Source of the DNA: Eutrigla gurnardus
Taxonomy: Eukaryota > Chordata > Actinopteri > Perciformes > Triglidae
Length of the DNA stretch: 64,000 bases
Assembly (NCBI GenBank): GCA_963514095.1
Contig: OY741283.1
Location: 5,812,406-5,876,405 of the forward strand
Direction of reading: 5' to 3'
The first letter of the stretch is position 1, and each line of letters begins with the position of its first letter. Shown piece by piece: positions 24,101-40,182 of this stretch. A program made the translations under genes and the position numbers. The notes beneath the pieces are model-generated. The model saw nothing but the letters and a program-made list of their open reading frames with translations. It ran no database searches and was not told the DNA's origin.

Positions 24101-27100
24101 GTATGACTGGCTTCAGAGATATATTTTTTTTATCAAAAAATAAGATACTGACAAAACAATAATAATCATATTGCTCGATAAAACAAACCAACTGAAAACA
24201 ACACGTTTCAGTTCCTGAGCAGCTGTGCACATCTGCAATCAATGAAACTATCAAAAATATTTCATGCAAAGCTGCAAACCAGCAGCATCGCTGAAGTTAA
24301 CTTAAGTTTCATACCATTAACATGATCCTGGCTGCTGTCTCTGCATTTCTGTTTACAGCAAATAAAGTCAGAAAGTCAGCAAAGAAATCAAGAATGCAAT
24401 AATTACAAAAAAGCTGAACTCATGCATTTAACATTTTTTAAATAACAATTATATAGATAGAATACACAAAATAAACATTGACAGTTTAAGGCAAAGCTCA
24501 TATTTATTTTTTTATTTCTGTAAATATGGGGACTCTTTATTAAAATGTTACTATTAAGTGTGTCATTAAATTAAAATATGATTTCCAGGCATGTTTTCAC
24601 CCTGCACATATAAACACACTGAACAGACTCTTATGGCTCAATTAGACCAATGTTGATGTTTAACATGTTTGATTGTATGCAAACTCAGTGGCCTTCCTCT
24701 TTACGCAGCTATAAAACATCACATCAGGCTGCCAGTGGAGTTCACAGCACGTCACTTCCAACATCATCATGTTCTCTGTCGCTCTGCTGCTGCTGCTGGC
24801 AGCTGGATGTGAGTCTCTTTGGATTTGTCAAAGTCAGCAGTTCTGCTTTTGCAGTGTATTTTTTAAACATTTACTTTTCTTTTTACAGGTGTGAAGTGTG
24901 AACAGCTGACACAGCCAGCCTCTGTGACTGTGCAGCCAGGTCAACGTCTGACCATCACCTGTCAGGTGTCTTATTCTCTTAGCAGCTACTACACAGCTTG
25001 GATCAGACAGCCTGCAGGGAAAGGACTGGAGTGGATCGGATCTAAATATACAGGAGCTTCTTACTATAAAGATTCACTGAAGAACAAGTTCAGTATCAGC
25101 TTAGACACTTCCAGCAAAACGGTGACTCTAAACGGAGAGAATATGCAGCCTGAAGACACTGCTGTGTATTACTGTGCCAGAGACCCACAATGACACAAAC
25201 CATCAGTAGAGCTGAACAAAAACCCCTCAGTGCCTGAACTCTTGTAACATGAAGCCACCAGAGGAGGAGCCCTCGGACCACTAACCACTTCTACCAGCTC
25301 ACTGTCACAGTAAAGAAGGAAACAGTCTTTAGATCTTCAATACTGTAATATCACATACTGTAATATGACACTACAATCACTGTTACATCAGTGAGGATAT
25401 AAAGTACACACTTTCAAGGGATTGAATACATTCAGCTCACAACTTGATTTTAAAAGCTTGTGATCCAACTACAATAGAAAATGGTCCTCAAAATGTCCGT
25501 TTCTCTTCCATGATATTATTTACAAAAACACTCACATAATTATTTTTTGGATCATAACTGCATTAGTGACTGACTCAGTAGTGTAAAGCCAACTTTGAGA
25601 TGTTAATTAGTCAAACTATAGAAAGGTTTGCAACACATAATGTGTGTTTGTCAGAGATTCAAGTTCCACCTTCTGTTTGTGTGAGATGAAGAACACATGA
25701 GTGTTTAATTTTCTTTTTTGATCATTTAAATAAAATGGTCTTCAGTTACTTTATTATCATCGGTATGTAAATCAGCCTCCTTGTGCTCCCCAAATGTCCT
25801 CTCTCCGACCTCTACATGCTCACCACTACTTAATATATGGAAAACAATGAAATATCTTCACACATTTAAGTGGAAGACACACAGATGTAAATAACAAGGT
25901 CACCAAGTGACCACATTCAAATAACAATAAAAATAACTTGAGGTTAAAAAGTCAAACAAAATAAGTTGTAAGAGATACAATGAGTTTCTTTAAAACACAT
26001 AAAATATGGTCAATTAGGAGAAAGCCATAATCGGAAAAATGAGTTTTGAAGAGAGATTGAAAAGATGACACTGTTTAATTGCTCCTCTGATTCCAAAACT
26101 GAGGGACAAATACAGCAAAGCACAAGTTACCAGTTGAATCTGGTTGACTGTTTGTGAGGAGGAGTCGATGCAAACCTGGGATGTCTTCCACCTCTACTTA
26201 TGTGACTGCAGAGAGGACAGAGGACAGTGGACACACAGTTCAACATGATGGACTACAGGACAGGACTGCTGCTTCTAACTGTCTGCTGGGCAGGTGAACA
26301 TTGTCACTAGTCTTGATTTGACAAAGTTTCCTTTTGTGTCACTGACATATTTCACATGTTTTATGTTTGTTTTAGGTGTTGATGGTCAGACTCTGACAGA
26401 ATCTGAACCAGTGGTCAAAAGACCTGGAGAATCTCACAGACTGACCTGTACAGCCTCTGGGTTTACACTCAGTAGCTACTGGATGGCTTGGATCAGACAG
26501 GCTCCTGGAAAAGGACCGGAGTGGATTGCATATATCTACACGGATAGTAGCTACATCTACTACTCTCAGTCAGTTCAAGGCCGGTTTACCGTCTCCAGAA
26601 ACAACAACATGCAGCAGCTGTATCTGCAGATGAACACTCTGAAGACGGAAGATTCTGCTGTTTATTATTGTGCTCGAGACTCACAGTGACTGGAGTTGGT
26701 GGAGCAGCTGTACAAAATCCTACAGCACTCATTCTTACTGGGCTGATAGACTTAAAGTATTTTTCATTGACATTATTTACTTTATTCTTGATATATTTAG
26801 TTTTTACGTATTCCATCATATTTTTTACATATAATATATTCATCATTATACAAAAAATCATGAAAAAATCATATTAATAATAAATATCATTAATACATAT
26901 GAAATACAATAACGATTACATGTTCATTAAAGGGCTAAAGACTGCTCCCAAAAGTGGTTGCTGAAATTAAACTTAATACTTTAATACTGAAATTAAAAAA
27001 TGATAATACACAAACATTTGATTACAACTGATGTAAGACTGGCTTCAAAGATACATTTTTTATGAGAAAATAGGTTACTGATAAAATAATAATCATATTG

Positions 27101-30100
27101 CTCAATAATTCAAACCAACTGAAAACATTTCACTCTTTCCATCACATGTTGTATTTAAGTGCTTCATGAAAACCATTTCTGAGACGAGACAGTGTTGATC
27201 TATAAAGTGGAGGAGAAGTGGAATGATTACAGCATTTTACTTACATGAACCTATAAACCTCAATGCCTTTAGATAAACACTATTTTTTTCATCTAACACA
27301 ACACACAAAGGAACAATAAAGCATTTGTTTTTTGCATTTTGTAACAAAAGTTTCAGTTCCTGAGCAGCTGTGCACATCTGCAATCAATGAAACCATCAAA
27401 AATATTTCATGCAAAGCTGCAAACGAGCAGCATCTCTGAAGTTAACTTAAGTTTCATACCATTAACATGATCCTGGCTGCTGTCTCTGCATTTCTGTTTA
27501 CAGCAAATAAAGTCAGGAAGTCAGCAAAGAAATCAAGAATACAATAATTACAAAAAAGCTGAACTCATGCGTTTAACGTTTTTTTTAAATAACAATTATA
27601 TAGATAGAATACACAAAATAAACATTGACAGTTTAAGGCAAAGCTAATATTTATTTTTTATTTCTGTAAATACGGGGACTCTTTATTAAAATGTTACAAT
27701 TAGTGTGTCATTAAATTAAAATATGATTTCCAGGCATGTTTTCACCCTGCACATACAAACACACTGAACAGACTCTTATGGCTCAATTAGACCAATGTTG
27801 ATGTTTAACATGTTTGATTGTATGCAAACTCAGTGGCCTTCCTCTTTACGCAGCTATAAAACATCACATCAGGCTGCCAGTGGAGTTCACAGCACGTCAC
27901 TTCCAACATCATCATGTTCTCTGTCGCTCTGCTGCTGCTGCTGGCAGCTGGATGTGAGTCTCTTTGGATTTGTCAAAGTCAGCAGTTCTGCTTTTGCAGT
28001 GTATTTTTTAAACATTTACTTTTCTTTTTACAGGTGTGAAGTGTGAACAGCTGACACAGCCAGCCTCTGTGACTGTGCAGCCAGGTCAACGTCTGACCAT
28101 CACCTGTCAGGTGTCTTATTCTCTTAGCAGCTACCGGACACACTGGATCAGACAGCCTGCAGGGAAAGGACTGGAGTGGATCGGATCTGACTGTGTTGGA
28201 TGCACCGCATATTATAAAGATTCACTGAAGAACAAGTTCAGTGTCAGCTTAGACACTTCCAGCAAAACGGTGACTCTAAACGGAGAGAATATGCAGCCTG
28301 AAGACACTGCTGTGTATTACTGTGCCAGAGACCCACAATGACACAAACCATCAGTAGAGCTGAACAAAAACCCCTCAGTGCCTGAACTCTTGTAACATGA
28401 AGCCACCAGAGGAGGAGCCCTCGGACCACTAACCACTTCTACCAGCTCACTGTCACAGTAAAGAAGGAAACAGTCTTTAGATCTTCAATACTGTAATATC
28501 ACATACTGTAATATGACACTACAATCACTGTTACATCAGTGAGGATATAAAGTACACACTTTCAAGGGATTGAATACATTCAGCTCACAACTTGATTTTA
28601 AAAGCTTGTGATCCAACTACAATAGAAAATGGTCCTCAAAATGTCCGTTTCTCTTCCATGATAATATTTCACTAATTCTTGAGATTAGGGACAAAAGTAC
28701 TTTTGAAAAGTGACAAACAAAAAATCAATGCCACATTAATTTGAATTGGATATCTTCATAAACACAGGTCTCATCTATCTACCATGAAAAGGAACAGGCA
28801 ATTTATTTAACATATTCTTATAAAAATTGACATTTACTCAGTGAGTAACTTGACATTTGTCAACTCCGTCGGACACATGAAAATATGTTTTTTGTGTGTT
28901 TGATCAATTCACCAACACTGTGAAATCTTTAAGTGTGTAGAAATGGTGTGTGTAGAAGAAATTGTGTTACCTTACAATTCTTATTTGGTTTTGGTATAAT
29001 GTTCCTTTCTCTCTAAACATCAAATGTCCTGCTGAGCTGTTTTCCATTGTGTTAACCCTTGCCGTCTTGATGAAAAGACCCTTTGATCTGTCCACCTTCC
29101 TGGACCGTCTCCGAAACACCTTCATCTCACATACTTGATCAAGGCCTTCATGAATAACCCCTGTTGTGACACTATGTAGAAAGAACCCAGCTGTTCCGAG
29201 GGAAGTCACAACTTTATGTTGTCTCAGGACGTCTCTTCCAAGTGGAAGAGACGTGTATTGAATCTATGTAAATCCACTGTTTAGACCTGCCCCTTTGGTT
29301 CTGTCTATAAAGTTGTCCCTCACCTCACAGAATGTAGAATGGACTGTGTGGCAACTGCGACATTGCTCTTTCTCCACTGTCAGTGATTAAACCTCATTTG
29401 AACCAGCCACAGAATTGGACCTGAAGAGTTTCTTCCACATGTGCCTTAACAAGCTTAATTGATAAATTGCATTATATAGACTTTTAATATTATTTTCCAT
29501 TGTTTTGAAATGAGCCAATTTAAATTACCTTCATTTCGTTGAGTATTTTTTTCATTTTTATATATACAATCAGTGGTTTTGTGCACAAAAGACACTGATG
29601 GATGTAGATAAGTTGGTGTTTTAATATATGAACACAGTCAAATGGGCAACAGAAATATGCATTTTTGTATAAACATGAAAAACCTCCATCATACGGTGTT
29701 GACGCACAACTGACGGTGTTGACAAATTAATGGAGAATCAAACTGATTAAGGATATGTAGCATGTTCTGAACGTGGCAAAGGGAGAGACCATAAAGGGAA
29801 AGGGTATCAAACTTCAAACAAGGAGTACCTGGTCACAGGATCTTTAAGGCACACATGAAAATCTCAAAATGTTCCTGGGGAAATTTTGAACGGACCACAG
29901 GGGCTACTGCCGGTGTTTGTACATTATGATGAGATTCTTCAGAGATTTCAAACGAGACGGAGTTGTTTTAGAGGCAAATACAGAGACTGTTTGCTGAAAA
30001 ACATGAATTTACCTCTAAAACGGCTCCGTCTCGTAACGTTACATTTTCATTACATAGCGTGGTGAATGTGCAGGTCACAACTAGTCCAAGAAAGCATTTT

Positions 30101-33100
30101 GGAGTTGTTGGATTGTGTATTTGATGAGTTTGATGAGGGAAACCAGGAAATCCCATTAGCCTCCTCAGCATAGCTCTGAGCAGCTAAAAATAGTTTACAC
30201 AGACAAATAAAGGTAATGAACCTACTGCTGTGAATATAGGGATTATGGCAATGGGCCAATTTGCCAAAATGTTGAACTGTCCCTTTGTTTTTGTTTTGTT
30301 AAGATTTTTTTCTGGCATAGACACATTTTATTTAGCAGTGGTAAGAAAGGAAACATGGGAGAGAGAGGGGGATGTGACATGCAGCAAAGGACCTCCGGTC
30401 AGGATTCGAACCAGGGTCTGCTGCATATATGCGTACATGGCATGTCCTCTAACCACTAGACCACCTGCGTGGCGGTGAACTATCCCTTTAACTGTAGCTG
30501 TGGCCTGAGACTCAGTTAAAGGGTTACCGTGGCAACTTGAAGTCCCCACCAGGCTAAGGGAGACAGAAACGTGGAGAAAAAGAGCCATTTTCTGCTTCTG
30601 CGCTGGTCTCACATTTGGGCTGTTTCTGACAAAACGGTAGGTCTTATCAGAAACAAAACACACCATCATCGCTGTAAGGACTTTGTTTCTGCATACAAAT
30701 ACTTGGCAGACATACTGGGTGGATCCCCAAGAAGACATTGAATGTTCTAATGAGCGGAGGATGGGGAGGTGGGTCGTGGGCACTGACCTAGAATGGGTGG
30801 GAATATTCAAATGTGCCTTATTCCTACATCAGAGTAAGCGCCGAAATTGACAGGCTCATCTGAAAAAAAGCGCGGGGTATTTTCAGAAATCCGTTTCTCA
30901 CTCAAAGAAGCATGTGCGGCCTTATTTCACCAAAGACCCCAAACAACACCCCAAATCCCAGAAAAAGTGGGTTTTGTCATTATGTCAACTTTAATTCAAT
31001 CAAAATGTATACTTAGATTATATTATCATGTTATATAGTTGTTATGCATTCATTAATAAGGATTTGGGAGCACTTTTCCACTTGAAAAAATGACATGTTT
31101 TTCAAATTACTCATATCTAGTAAAAGGTAGCCATTTAGATTTTTCTCAGTTGTCAGATGCCACTAAACTAAACCTAAATACCAACTTTTATTTCAAAATT
31201 ATTGATTGAAATCACCCCTAATTTGAAGACAGTGTTGACACACACTAGCTGTGACCTCAGAGATTTCAACTTGTTTGCTGAATATTTAAAAAAATGTAAA
31301 ACTTACGAGACCATGTGTTGGACTGCTGCATCCATCAGCAGGAAGGAGTCAAAGGGGGTACTCAGGGTGAAGGCTGACCAAAATATGTTTGATTTATTTA
31401 GAATTTGAAAAATATCTTACGGAGTTGACATGAATTAAGGACAAACTTTGAGAGGCTGTTGTTAATGTATAAAATAATGGAATGTCCACTTTAAATGTTT
31501 TGTGGTATTTTATTAAGCCATACAATTAACCTCATATTAATATTTGGACATTTTGGGCATTTTAAAACACTTATTTTCGGCAGTTTGATACTGTGACCTC
31601 TACGGAGGACGAGTTCATTTGCATGGGCTTTCATAGTACAGTGCCCGTATTTTATCAAATTACTATGAAATATTATAAATATATACAAAACTAAGGGTGT
31701 ACACATACAAAAGTCTTTCATATCCAACTTTTAAAGCCTTTTTAAAATAAATAATTTATTGTTTTTTTAAGACAAATTGCAACATTTTGATGTGGGACAT
31801 GTTTTGTCCCTTATCTCAAGAATCAGTGATTTACAAAAACACTCACATAATTATTTTTTGGATCATAACTGCATTAGTGACTGACTCAGTAGTGTAAAGC
31901 CAACTTTGAGATGTTAATTAGTCAAACTATAGAAAGGTTTGCAACACATAATGTGTGTTTGTCAGAGATTCAAGTTCCACCTTCTGTTTGTGTGAGATGA
32001 AGAACACATGAGTGTTTAATTTTCTTTTTAGATCATTTAAATAAAATGGTCTTCAGTTACTTTATTATCATCGGTATGTAAATCAGCCTCCTTGTGATCC
32101 CCAAATGTCCTCTCTCCGGCCTCTACATGCTCACCACTACTTAATATATGGAAAACAATGAAATATCTTCACACATTTAAGTGGAAACACACAGATGTAA
32201 ATAACAAGGTCACCAAGTGACCACATTCAAATAACAATAATAATAACTTAAGGTTAAAAAGTCAAACAAAATAAGTTGTAAGAGATACAATAAGTTCCTT
32301 TAAAACACACATAATAAAATATGGTCAATTAGGAGAAAGCCATAATGGGAAAAATGAGTTTTGAAGAGAGATTGAAAAGATGACACTGTTTAATTGCTCC
32401 TCTGATTCCAAAACTGAGGGACAAATACAGCAAAGCACAAGTTACCAGTTGAATCTGGTTGACTGTTTGTGAGGAGGAGTCGATGCAAACCTGGGATGTC
32501 TTCCACCTCTACTTATGTGACTGCAGAGAGGACAGAGGACAGTGGACACACAGTTCAACATGATGGACTACAGGACAGGACTGCTGCTTCTAACTGTCTG
32601 CTGGGCAGGTGAACATTGTCACTAGTCTTGATTTGACAAAGTTTCCTTTTGTGTCACTGACATATTTCACATGTTTTATGTTTGTTTTAGGTGTTGATGG
32701 TCAGACTCTGACACAATCTGAACCAGTGGTCAAAAGACCTGGAGAATCTCACAGACTGACCTGTACAGCCTCTGGGTTTACACTCAGCAGCTATTATATG
32801 GCTTGGATCAGACAGGCTCCTGGAAAAGGACTGGAGTGGATTGCAACTATCAGCTCGGGTAGTGGTGGCAGCACCTACTACCCTCAGTCAGTTCGAGGCC
32901 GGTTTACCGTCTCCAGAAACAACAACATGCAGCAGCTGTATCTGCAGATGAACACTCTGAAGACGGAAGATTCTGCTGTTTATTATTGTGCTCGAGACTC
33001 ACAGTGACTGGAGTTGGTGGAGCAGCTGTACAAAATCCTACAGCACTCATTCTTACTGGGCTGATAGACTTAAAGTATTTTTCATTCACATTATTTACTT

Positions 33101-36100
33101 TATTCTTGATGTATATTTAGTTTTTGTTTACATATAATAAATTAGTCCCTGCAATATAAACATTCCTGAAAAATATTATTCATAAATATTATTAAAAAAC
33201 ATTAAATATGATTACAAGATTACATGTTCATGAAAGGGCTAAAGACTGCTCACCAAAGTGGTTGCTGAAATTAAACTTCATACTTTAATAGTGAAATTCA
33301 AAATGATAAAACACAAACATTTGAGTACCACTGATGTATGACTGGCATCAGAGATACATTTTTTAATGAGAGAATAAGATACTGATAAAATAATAATAAT
33401 AATATCGCTCAATAAAACAAACCAACTGAAAACAAGTTTCAGTTCCTGAGCAGCTGTGCACATCTGCAATCAATGAAACCATCAAAAATATTTCATGCAA
33501 AGCTGCAAACCAGCAGCATCGCTGAAGGTAACTTAAGTTTCATACCATTAACATGATCCTGGCTGCTGTCTCTGCATTTCTGTTTACAGCAAATAAAGTC
33601 AGAAAGTCAGCAAAGAAATCAAGAATGCAATAATTACAAAAAAGCTCAACTCATGCGGTTGACGTTTTTTTTTTAATTATATAACAGTTACATAGATAGA
33701 ATACACAAAATTAACATTGATAGTTAAGGGCAAAGCAAATATATTTTTTATTTCTGTAAATATGGGGACTCTTTATTAAAATGTTACAATTAAGTGTGTC
33801 ATTAAATTAAAATATGATTTCCAGGCATGTTTTCACCCTGCACATATAAACACACTGAACAGACTCTTATGGCTCAATTAGACCAATGTTGATGTTTAAC
33901 ATGTTTGATTGTATGCAAACTCAGTGGCCTTCCTCTTTACGCAGCTATAAAACATCACATCAGGCTGCCAGTGGAGTTCACAGCACGTCACTTCCAACAT
34001 CATCATGTTCTCTGTCGCTCTGCTGCTGCTGCTGGCAGCTGGATGTGAGTCTCTTTGGATTTGTCAAAGTCAGCAGTGCAGTATATTTTTTAAACATTTA
34101 CTTTTCTTTTTACAGGTGTGAAGTGTGAACAGCTGACACAGCCAGCCTCTGTGACTGTGCAGCCAGGTCAACGTCTGACCATCACCTGTCAGGTGTCTTA
34201 TTCTCTTAGCAGCCACTACACAGCTTGGATCAGACAGCCTGCAGGGAAAGGACTGGAGTGGATCGGATGGAAATATACGGGAGACTCTTCGTATAAAGAT
34301 TCACTGAAGAACAAGTTCAGTATCAGCTTAGTCACTTCCAGCAAAACGGTGACTCTAAACGGAGAGAATATGCAGCCTGAAGACACTGCTGTGTATTACT
34401 GTGCCAGAGACCCACAATGACACAAACCATCAGTAGAGCTGAACAAAAACCCCTCAGTGCCTGAACTCTTGTAAGATGAAGCCACCAGAGGAGGAGCCCT
34501 CGGACCACTAACCACTTCTACCAGCTCACTGTCAAGAGAGAAACCATGTTAGATTATATCAAAAAGGTCTTCATTAAATTGAACTCCAGCTGATTTTACT
34601 AAAGTACTCTGACATTACAAACACTGATACATCATTGCATGTAACCTTCCAAGTGATGGAATAAAATCAGCTCATAACTCCAGTTCAACGACTACAGCAG
34701 GAAGTAATCCTCAAATGTCTATTACTCTTCCATGAAATTGTTATTAAAAAATTATCAGGATTATTTTTATTATCCGAATCATAACCAATGTGAGCGTGAA
34801 TGGTTGTCTGTCTCTACATGTCGGCCCTGTGATAGACTGGCGTCCTGTCCAGGGTGTACCCTGCCTTCGCCCAATGACAGCTGGGATCGGCTCCAGCCCC
34901 CCCGCGACCCTGAATACAGGATAAGCGGAAAATGGATGGATGGATGGATGGATGGATGGATGGATGGATGGATGAATCATAACCGCATTAGCGGATTTTA
35001 ATTAGTGATTCTTTAGGAAAGTTTGTTTCTAATAACAAAATAAAATGTTTGCCCGAGATTCAAGTTCAACCTTCTGTGAGATGAAGAACAGCTGAACATT
35101 TCATCTTCATTTTGATTCATTTAAATAACTTGTAGTCAGCTGATTTTGTTATCATCGGTATGTAAATCAGCCTCCTTGTGAGTTGCCTTATAAGGAAGTG
35201 AAGTGTGTGTGTTTGTTGTGTGTCAGAGACAGAAGAGCTCACATCAGTTCATCTCCAACATCATCATGTTCTCTGTCGCTCTGATGCTGCTGCTGGCAGC
35301 TGCAACCTGTGAGGAGCTTTTAGTGGATTCACACTATTAAACACATTAGAAACGCTGAACAGTCGGTGAATGATGGAGATCATGTTGATTTGTGTTTCCA
35401 CAGGTGTGAACAGTATTGATCTCATCCAGCCAGACTCGATGGTGGTGCAGCCTGGACAGTCTTTGACCATCACCTGTCAGGTCTCTGGTTATTCTTTGAC
35501 TGATGACGACTATGCAACAGGTTGGATCAGACAGAGTGAAGGAAAACCGATGGACTGGATTAACCATCAGTGGGGAACAAGTGGCCTTCGTCAAAATGAA
35601 GCTCTGAAGAACAAGTTCAGCTACAGCAGAGACACTTCTGCTCGAACAGTGACTCTGAAAGGAACGAATCTGCAGCCTGAGGACACAGCTGTGTATTACT
35701 GTGTCCGTTACACCACAGTGATACAAACCACCAACAGACCTGCACAAATACTCAGCAACCATGTGACTCAGCCCCACACACACACACGTTAACAATGAGA
35801 CATAAAAATAAATAAAGTCATCTGCAGTTACTCCCTGATAGAAGCTCACTTTAACATGATAACAAAAACTCACTTTGGGGATATTGTAAAACTGATTGTC
35901 AAAGTCTTCATGTGATGCAAACTGCTTAATAATGAGCACAAAAACTTAAAAAATGTGTTTCCTACTTTTCCTAACCTATTCCACAAATAATACTGAAATA
36001 TGCAAGAGGGACCCGTGTACAGTAAACATGCATTTTTATTTTTCACACCAGGAAGTGATCCAAGTCAAATCCATTCCACACTGTGAGGAGGAGTCGATGC

Positions 36101-39100
36101 AAACCTGGGATGTCTTCCACCTCTACTTATGTGACTGCAGAGAGGACAGAGGACAGTGGACACACAGTTCAACATGATGGACTACAGGACAGGACTGCTG
36201 CTTCTAACTGTCTGCTGGGCAGGTGAACATTGTCACTAGTCTTGATTTGACAGAGTTTCCTTTTGTGTCACTGACATATTTCACATGTTTTATGTTTGTT
36301 TTAGGTGTTGATGGTCAGACTCTGACAGAATCTGAACCAGTGGTCAAAAGACCTGGAGAATCTCACAGACTGACCTGTACAGCCTCTGGATTTACACTCA
36401 GCAGTTATTATATGGCTTGGGTCAGACAGGCTCCTGGAAAAGGACTGGAGTGGATTGCCTGGAGTCATAATGCTGGTAGCACCGATTACCACTCTCAGTC
36501 AGTTCAAGGCCGGTTTACCGTCTCCAGAAACAACAACATGCAGCAGCTGTATCTGCAGATGAACAATCTGAAGACGGAAGATTCTGCTGTTTATTATTGT
36601 GCTCGAGACTCACAGTGACTGGAGTTGGTGGAGCAGCTGTACAAAATCCTACAGCACTCATTCTTACTGGGCTGATAGACTTAAAGTATTTTTCATTCAC
36701 ATTATTTACTTTATTCTTGATATATATTTAAATTTTACGTTTTACATCATATTTTTTACATATAATAAATCAATCTTGATCCAAAAATTAATGGCAAAAA
36801 TAATATGAATAATAAATATCATTAATAAACATGAAATACGATAAGGATTACATAATTATTAAAGGTCTAAGACTGCACACCAAAGTGGTTGCTGAAATTA
36901 AACTTCATATTTTAACACTGAAATTCAAAAATGATAAAACACAAACATTTGAGTACCACTGATGTATGACTGGCTTCAAAGATATATTTTTTACTAAAAT
37001 AAGATACTGATAAAATAATAATCATATTACTCGATAATACAAACCAAATGAAAACATTTCACTCTTTCCATCACATGTTGTATTTAAGTGCTTCATGAAA
37101 ACCATTTCTGAGACGAGACAGTGTTGATCTATAAAGTGGAGGAGAAGTGGAATGATTACAGCATATTACTTACATTAATCTATAAACCTCAATGCCTTTT
37201 GATTAACACTATTTTTTTCATCTAACACAACACACACAGGAACAATTAATGATTTGTTTTTTGCATTTTGTAATAAAAGTTTCAGTTCCTGAGCAGCTGT
37301 GCACATCTGCAATCAATGAAACCATCAAAAATATTTCATGCAAAGCTGCAAACCAGCAGCATCGCTGAAGTTAACTTAAGTTTCATACCATTAACATGAT
37401 CCTGGCTGCTGTCTCTGCATTTCTGTTTACAGCAAATAAAGTCAGAAAGTCAGCAAAGAAATCAAGAATGCAATAATTACAAAAAAGCTGAACTAATGCG
37501 TTTAACGTTTTTTAAATAACAATTATATAGATAGAATACACAAAATATACATTGATAGTTAAAGGCAAAGCTAATATTTATTTATTTTATTTCTGTAAAT
37601 ACGGGGACTCTTTATTAAAATGTTACTATTAAGTGTGTCATTAAATTAAAATATGATTTCCAGGCATGTTTTCACCCTGCACATATAAACACACTGAACA
37701 GACTCTTATGGCTCAATTAGACCAATGTTGATGTTTAACATGTTTGATTGTATGCAAACTCAGTGGCCTTCCTCTTTACGCAGCTATAAAACATCACATC
37801 AGGCTGCCAGTGGAGTTCACAGCACGTCACTTCCAACATCATCATGTTCTCTGTCGCTCTGCTGCTGCTGCTGGCAGCTGGATGTGAGTCTCTTTGGATT
37901 TGTCAAAGTCAGCAGTTCTGCTTTTGCAGTGTATTTTTTAAACATTTACTTTTCTTTTTACAGGTGTGAAGTGTGAACAGCTGACACAGCCAGCCTCTGT
38001 GACTGTGCAGCCAGGTCAACGTCTGACCATCACCTGTCAGGTGTCTTATTCTCTTAGTGACTACTACACAGCTTGGATCAGACAGCCTGCAGGGAAAGGA
38101 CTGGAGTGGATGAGTAGTGACTCAGATGTCAAAGATTCACTAAAGAACAAGTTCAGTGTCAACTTAGACACTTCCAGCAAAACAGTGACTCTAAACGGAG
38201 AGAATATGCAGCCTGAAGACACTGCTGTGTATTACTGTGCCAGAGACCCACAATGACACAAACCATCAGTAGAGCTGAACAAAAACCCCTCAGTGCCTGA
38301 ACTCTTGTAACATGAAGCCACCAGAGGAGGAGCCCTCGGACCACTAACCACTTCTACCAGCTCACTGTCACAGTAAAGAAGGAAACAGTCTTTAGATCTT
38401 CAATACTGTAATATCACATACTGTAATATGACACTACAATCACTGTTACATCAGTGAGTATATAAAGTACACACTTTCAAGGGATTGAATACATTCAGCT
38501 CACAACTTGATTTTAAAGCTTGTGATCCAACTACAATAGAAAATGCTCCTCAAAATGTCCGTTTCTCTTCCATGATATTATTTACAAAAACACTCACATA
38601 ACTATTTTTTGGATCATAACTGCATTAGTGACTGACTCAGTAGTGTAAAGCCAACTTTGAGATGTTAATTAGTCAAACTATAGAAAGATTTGCAACACAT
38701 AATGTGTGTTTATCAGAGATTCAAGTTCCACCTTCTGTTTGTGTGAGATGAAGAACACATGAGTGTTTAATTTTCTTTTTAGATCATTTAAATAAAATGG
38801 TCTTCAGTTACTTTATTATCATCGGTATGTAAATCAGCCTCCTTGTGCTCCCCAAATGTCCTCTCTCCGGCCTCTACATGCTCACCACTACTTAATATAT
38901 GGAAAACAATGAAATATCTTCACACATTTAAGTGGAAGACACACAGATGTAAATAACAAGGTCACCAAGTGACCACATTCAAATAACAATAATAATAACT
39001 TGAGGTTAAAAAGTCAAACAAAATAAGTTGTAAGAGATACAATGAGTTCCTTTAAAACACACATAATAAAATATGGTCAATTAGGAGAAAGCCATAATCG

Positions 39101-40133
39101 TAAAAATGAGTTTTGAAGAGAGATGGAAAGATGACACTGTTTAATTTCTCCTCTGATTCCAAAACTGAGGGACAAATACAGCAAAGCACAAGTTACCAGT
39201 TGAATCTGGTTGACTGTTTGTGAGGAGGAGTCAAAATTGAAAGCTTTAACATGATTTGCTGTAAACCAAATTTATTTTCTCTGAAAGCTATTTTCTGTAT
39301 ACATAACCAAATCCACACCAAATCCTGAAATTAACGTATTTTACAGCCAAACAAAAAGGAAAAAACAAATGTCCTTTCCAGAAGAATTTACATATTTAGT
39401 CAGAATTGGCAACTGTGTTTTTGAAAGTCGATTATCTGAAATAAAAGGGATAAATAATGTTCTCCTCGAAGTCAGCCGATTCTGATGGACTTATAACCTT
39501 TAAATCAAGCGTAGCGTTAGTTCTGGCAGGCCACGACGTCAAGCTCTAAATCAGCAGCAACAGCGTAGCTGTCAAAACCGAGGAGATCAGCTGACGGCTC
39601 AGCTGACTCCCCGTACCCGCTTCCTATTGGGAAATTGCATTCAGAGCGCGCTATTTAAACCGCTCTAGCCTGACCTCCCTCATTGCTTCCTCTGCCGGCT
39701 TTTTCAACCCACCTCCACCCCAGCTCCTCCTGTCATCTGTTATGTACCTTACCATTGTTCTTGTTGGTCTGCTCTGTCTGGGGTTTTTCTTGCTGCTACG
39801 CTCCCTGCTTATGCCGTTCATGATGGCTCATGAAGGGCAGGAAGGTGCTCTTCCTGCCTCAGGCTTTCCACGCAAGCGCGTGGAAGAGCAGGGAGTCCCA
39901 GAACAGTACCATACCGCCAAATGAAACTTGTGCAAATAAATAAAGATTCTTTTTGACAAAGTGGTCCTGACTGAACCTGAATTAAATAAAGTCATATCAC
40001 TGTTTTCAATATATAACATAAACCATGAGGATAAGAGAACTGATGTGTTTGGAGCCTCTAATTAAAAATAAAAATAATAGTAATAATAACAACAAGAACA
40101 ATTTTAAAAATAATAATAGTGACAACAACAACA

Positions 40134-40182
<49 letters not shown>
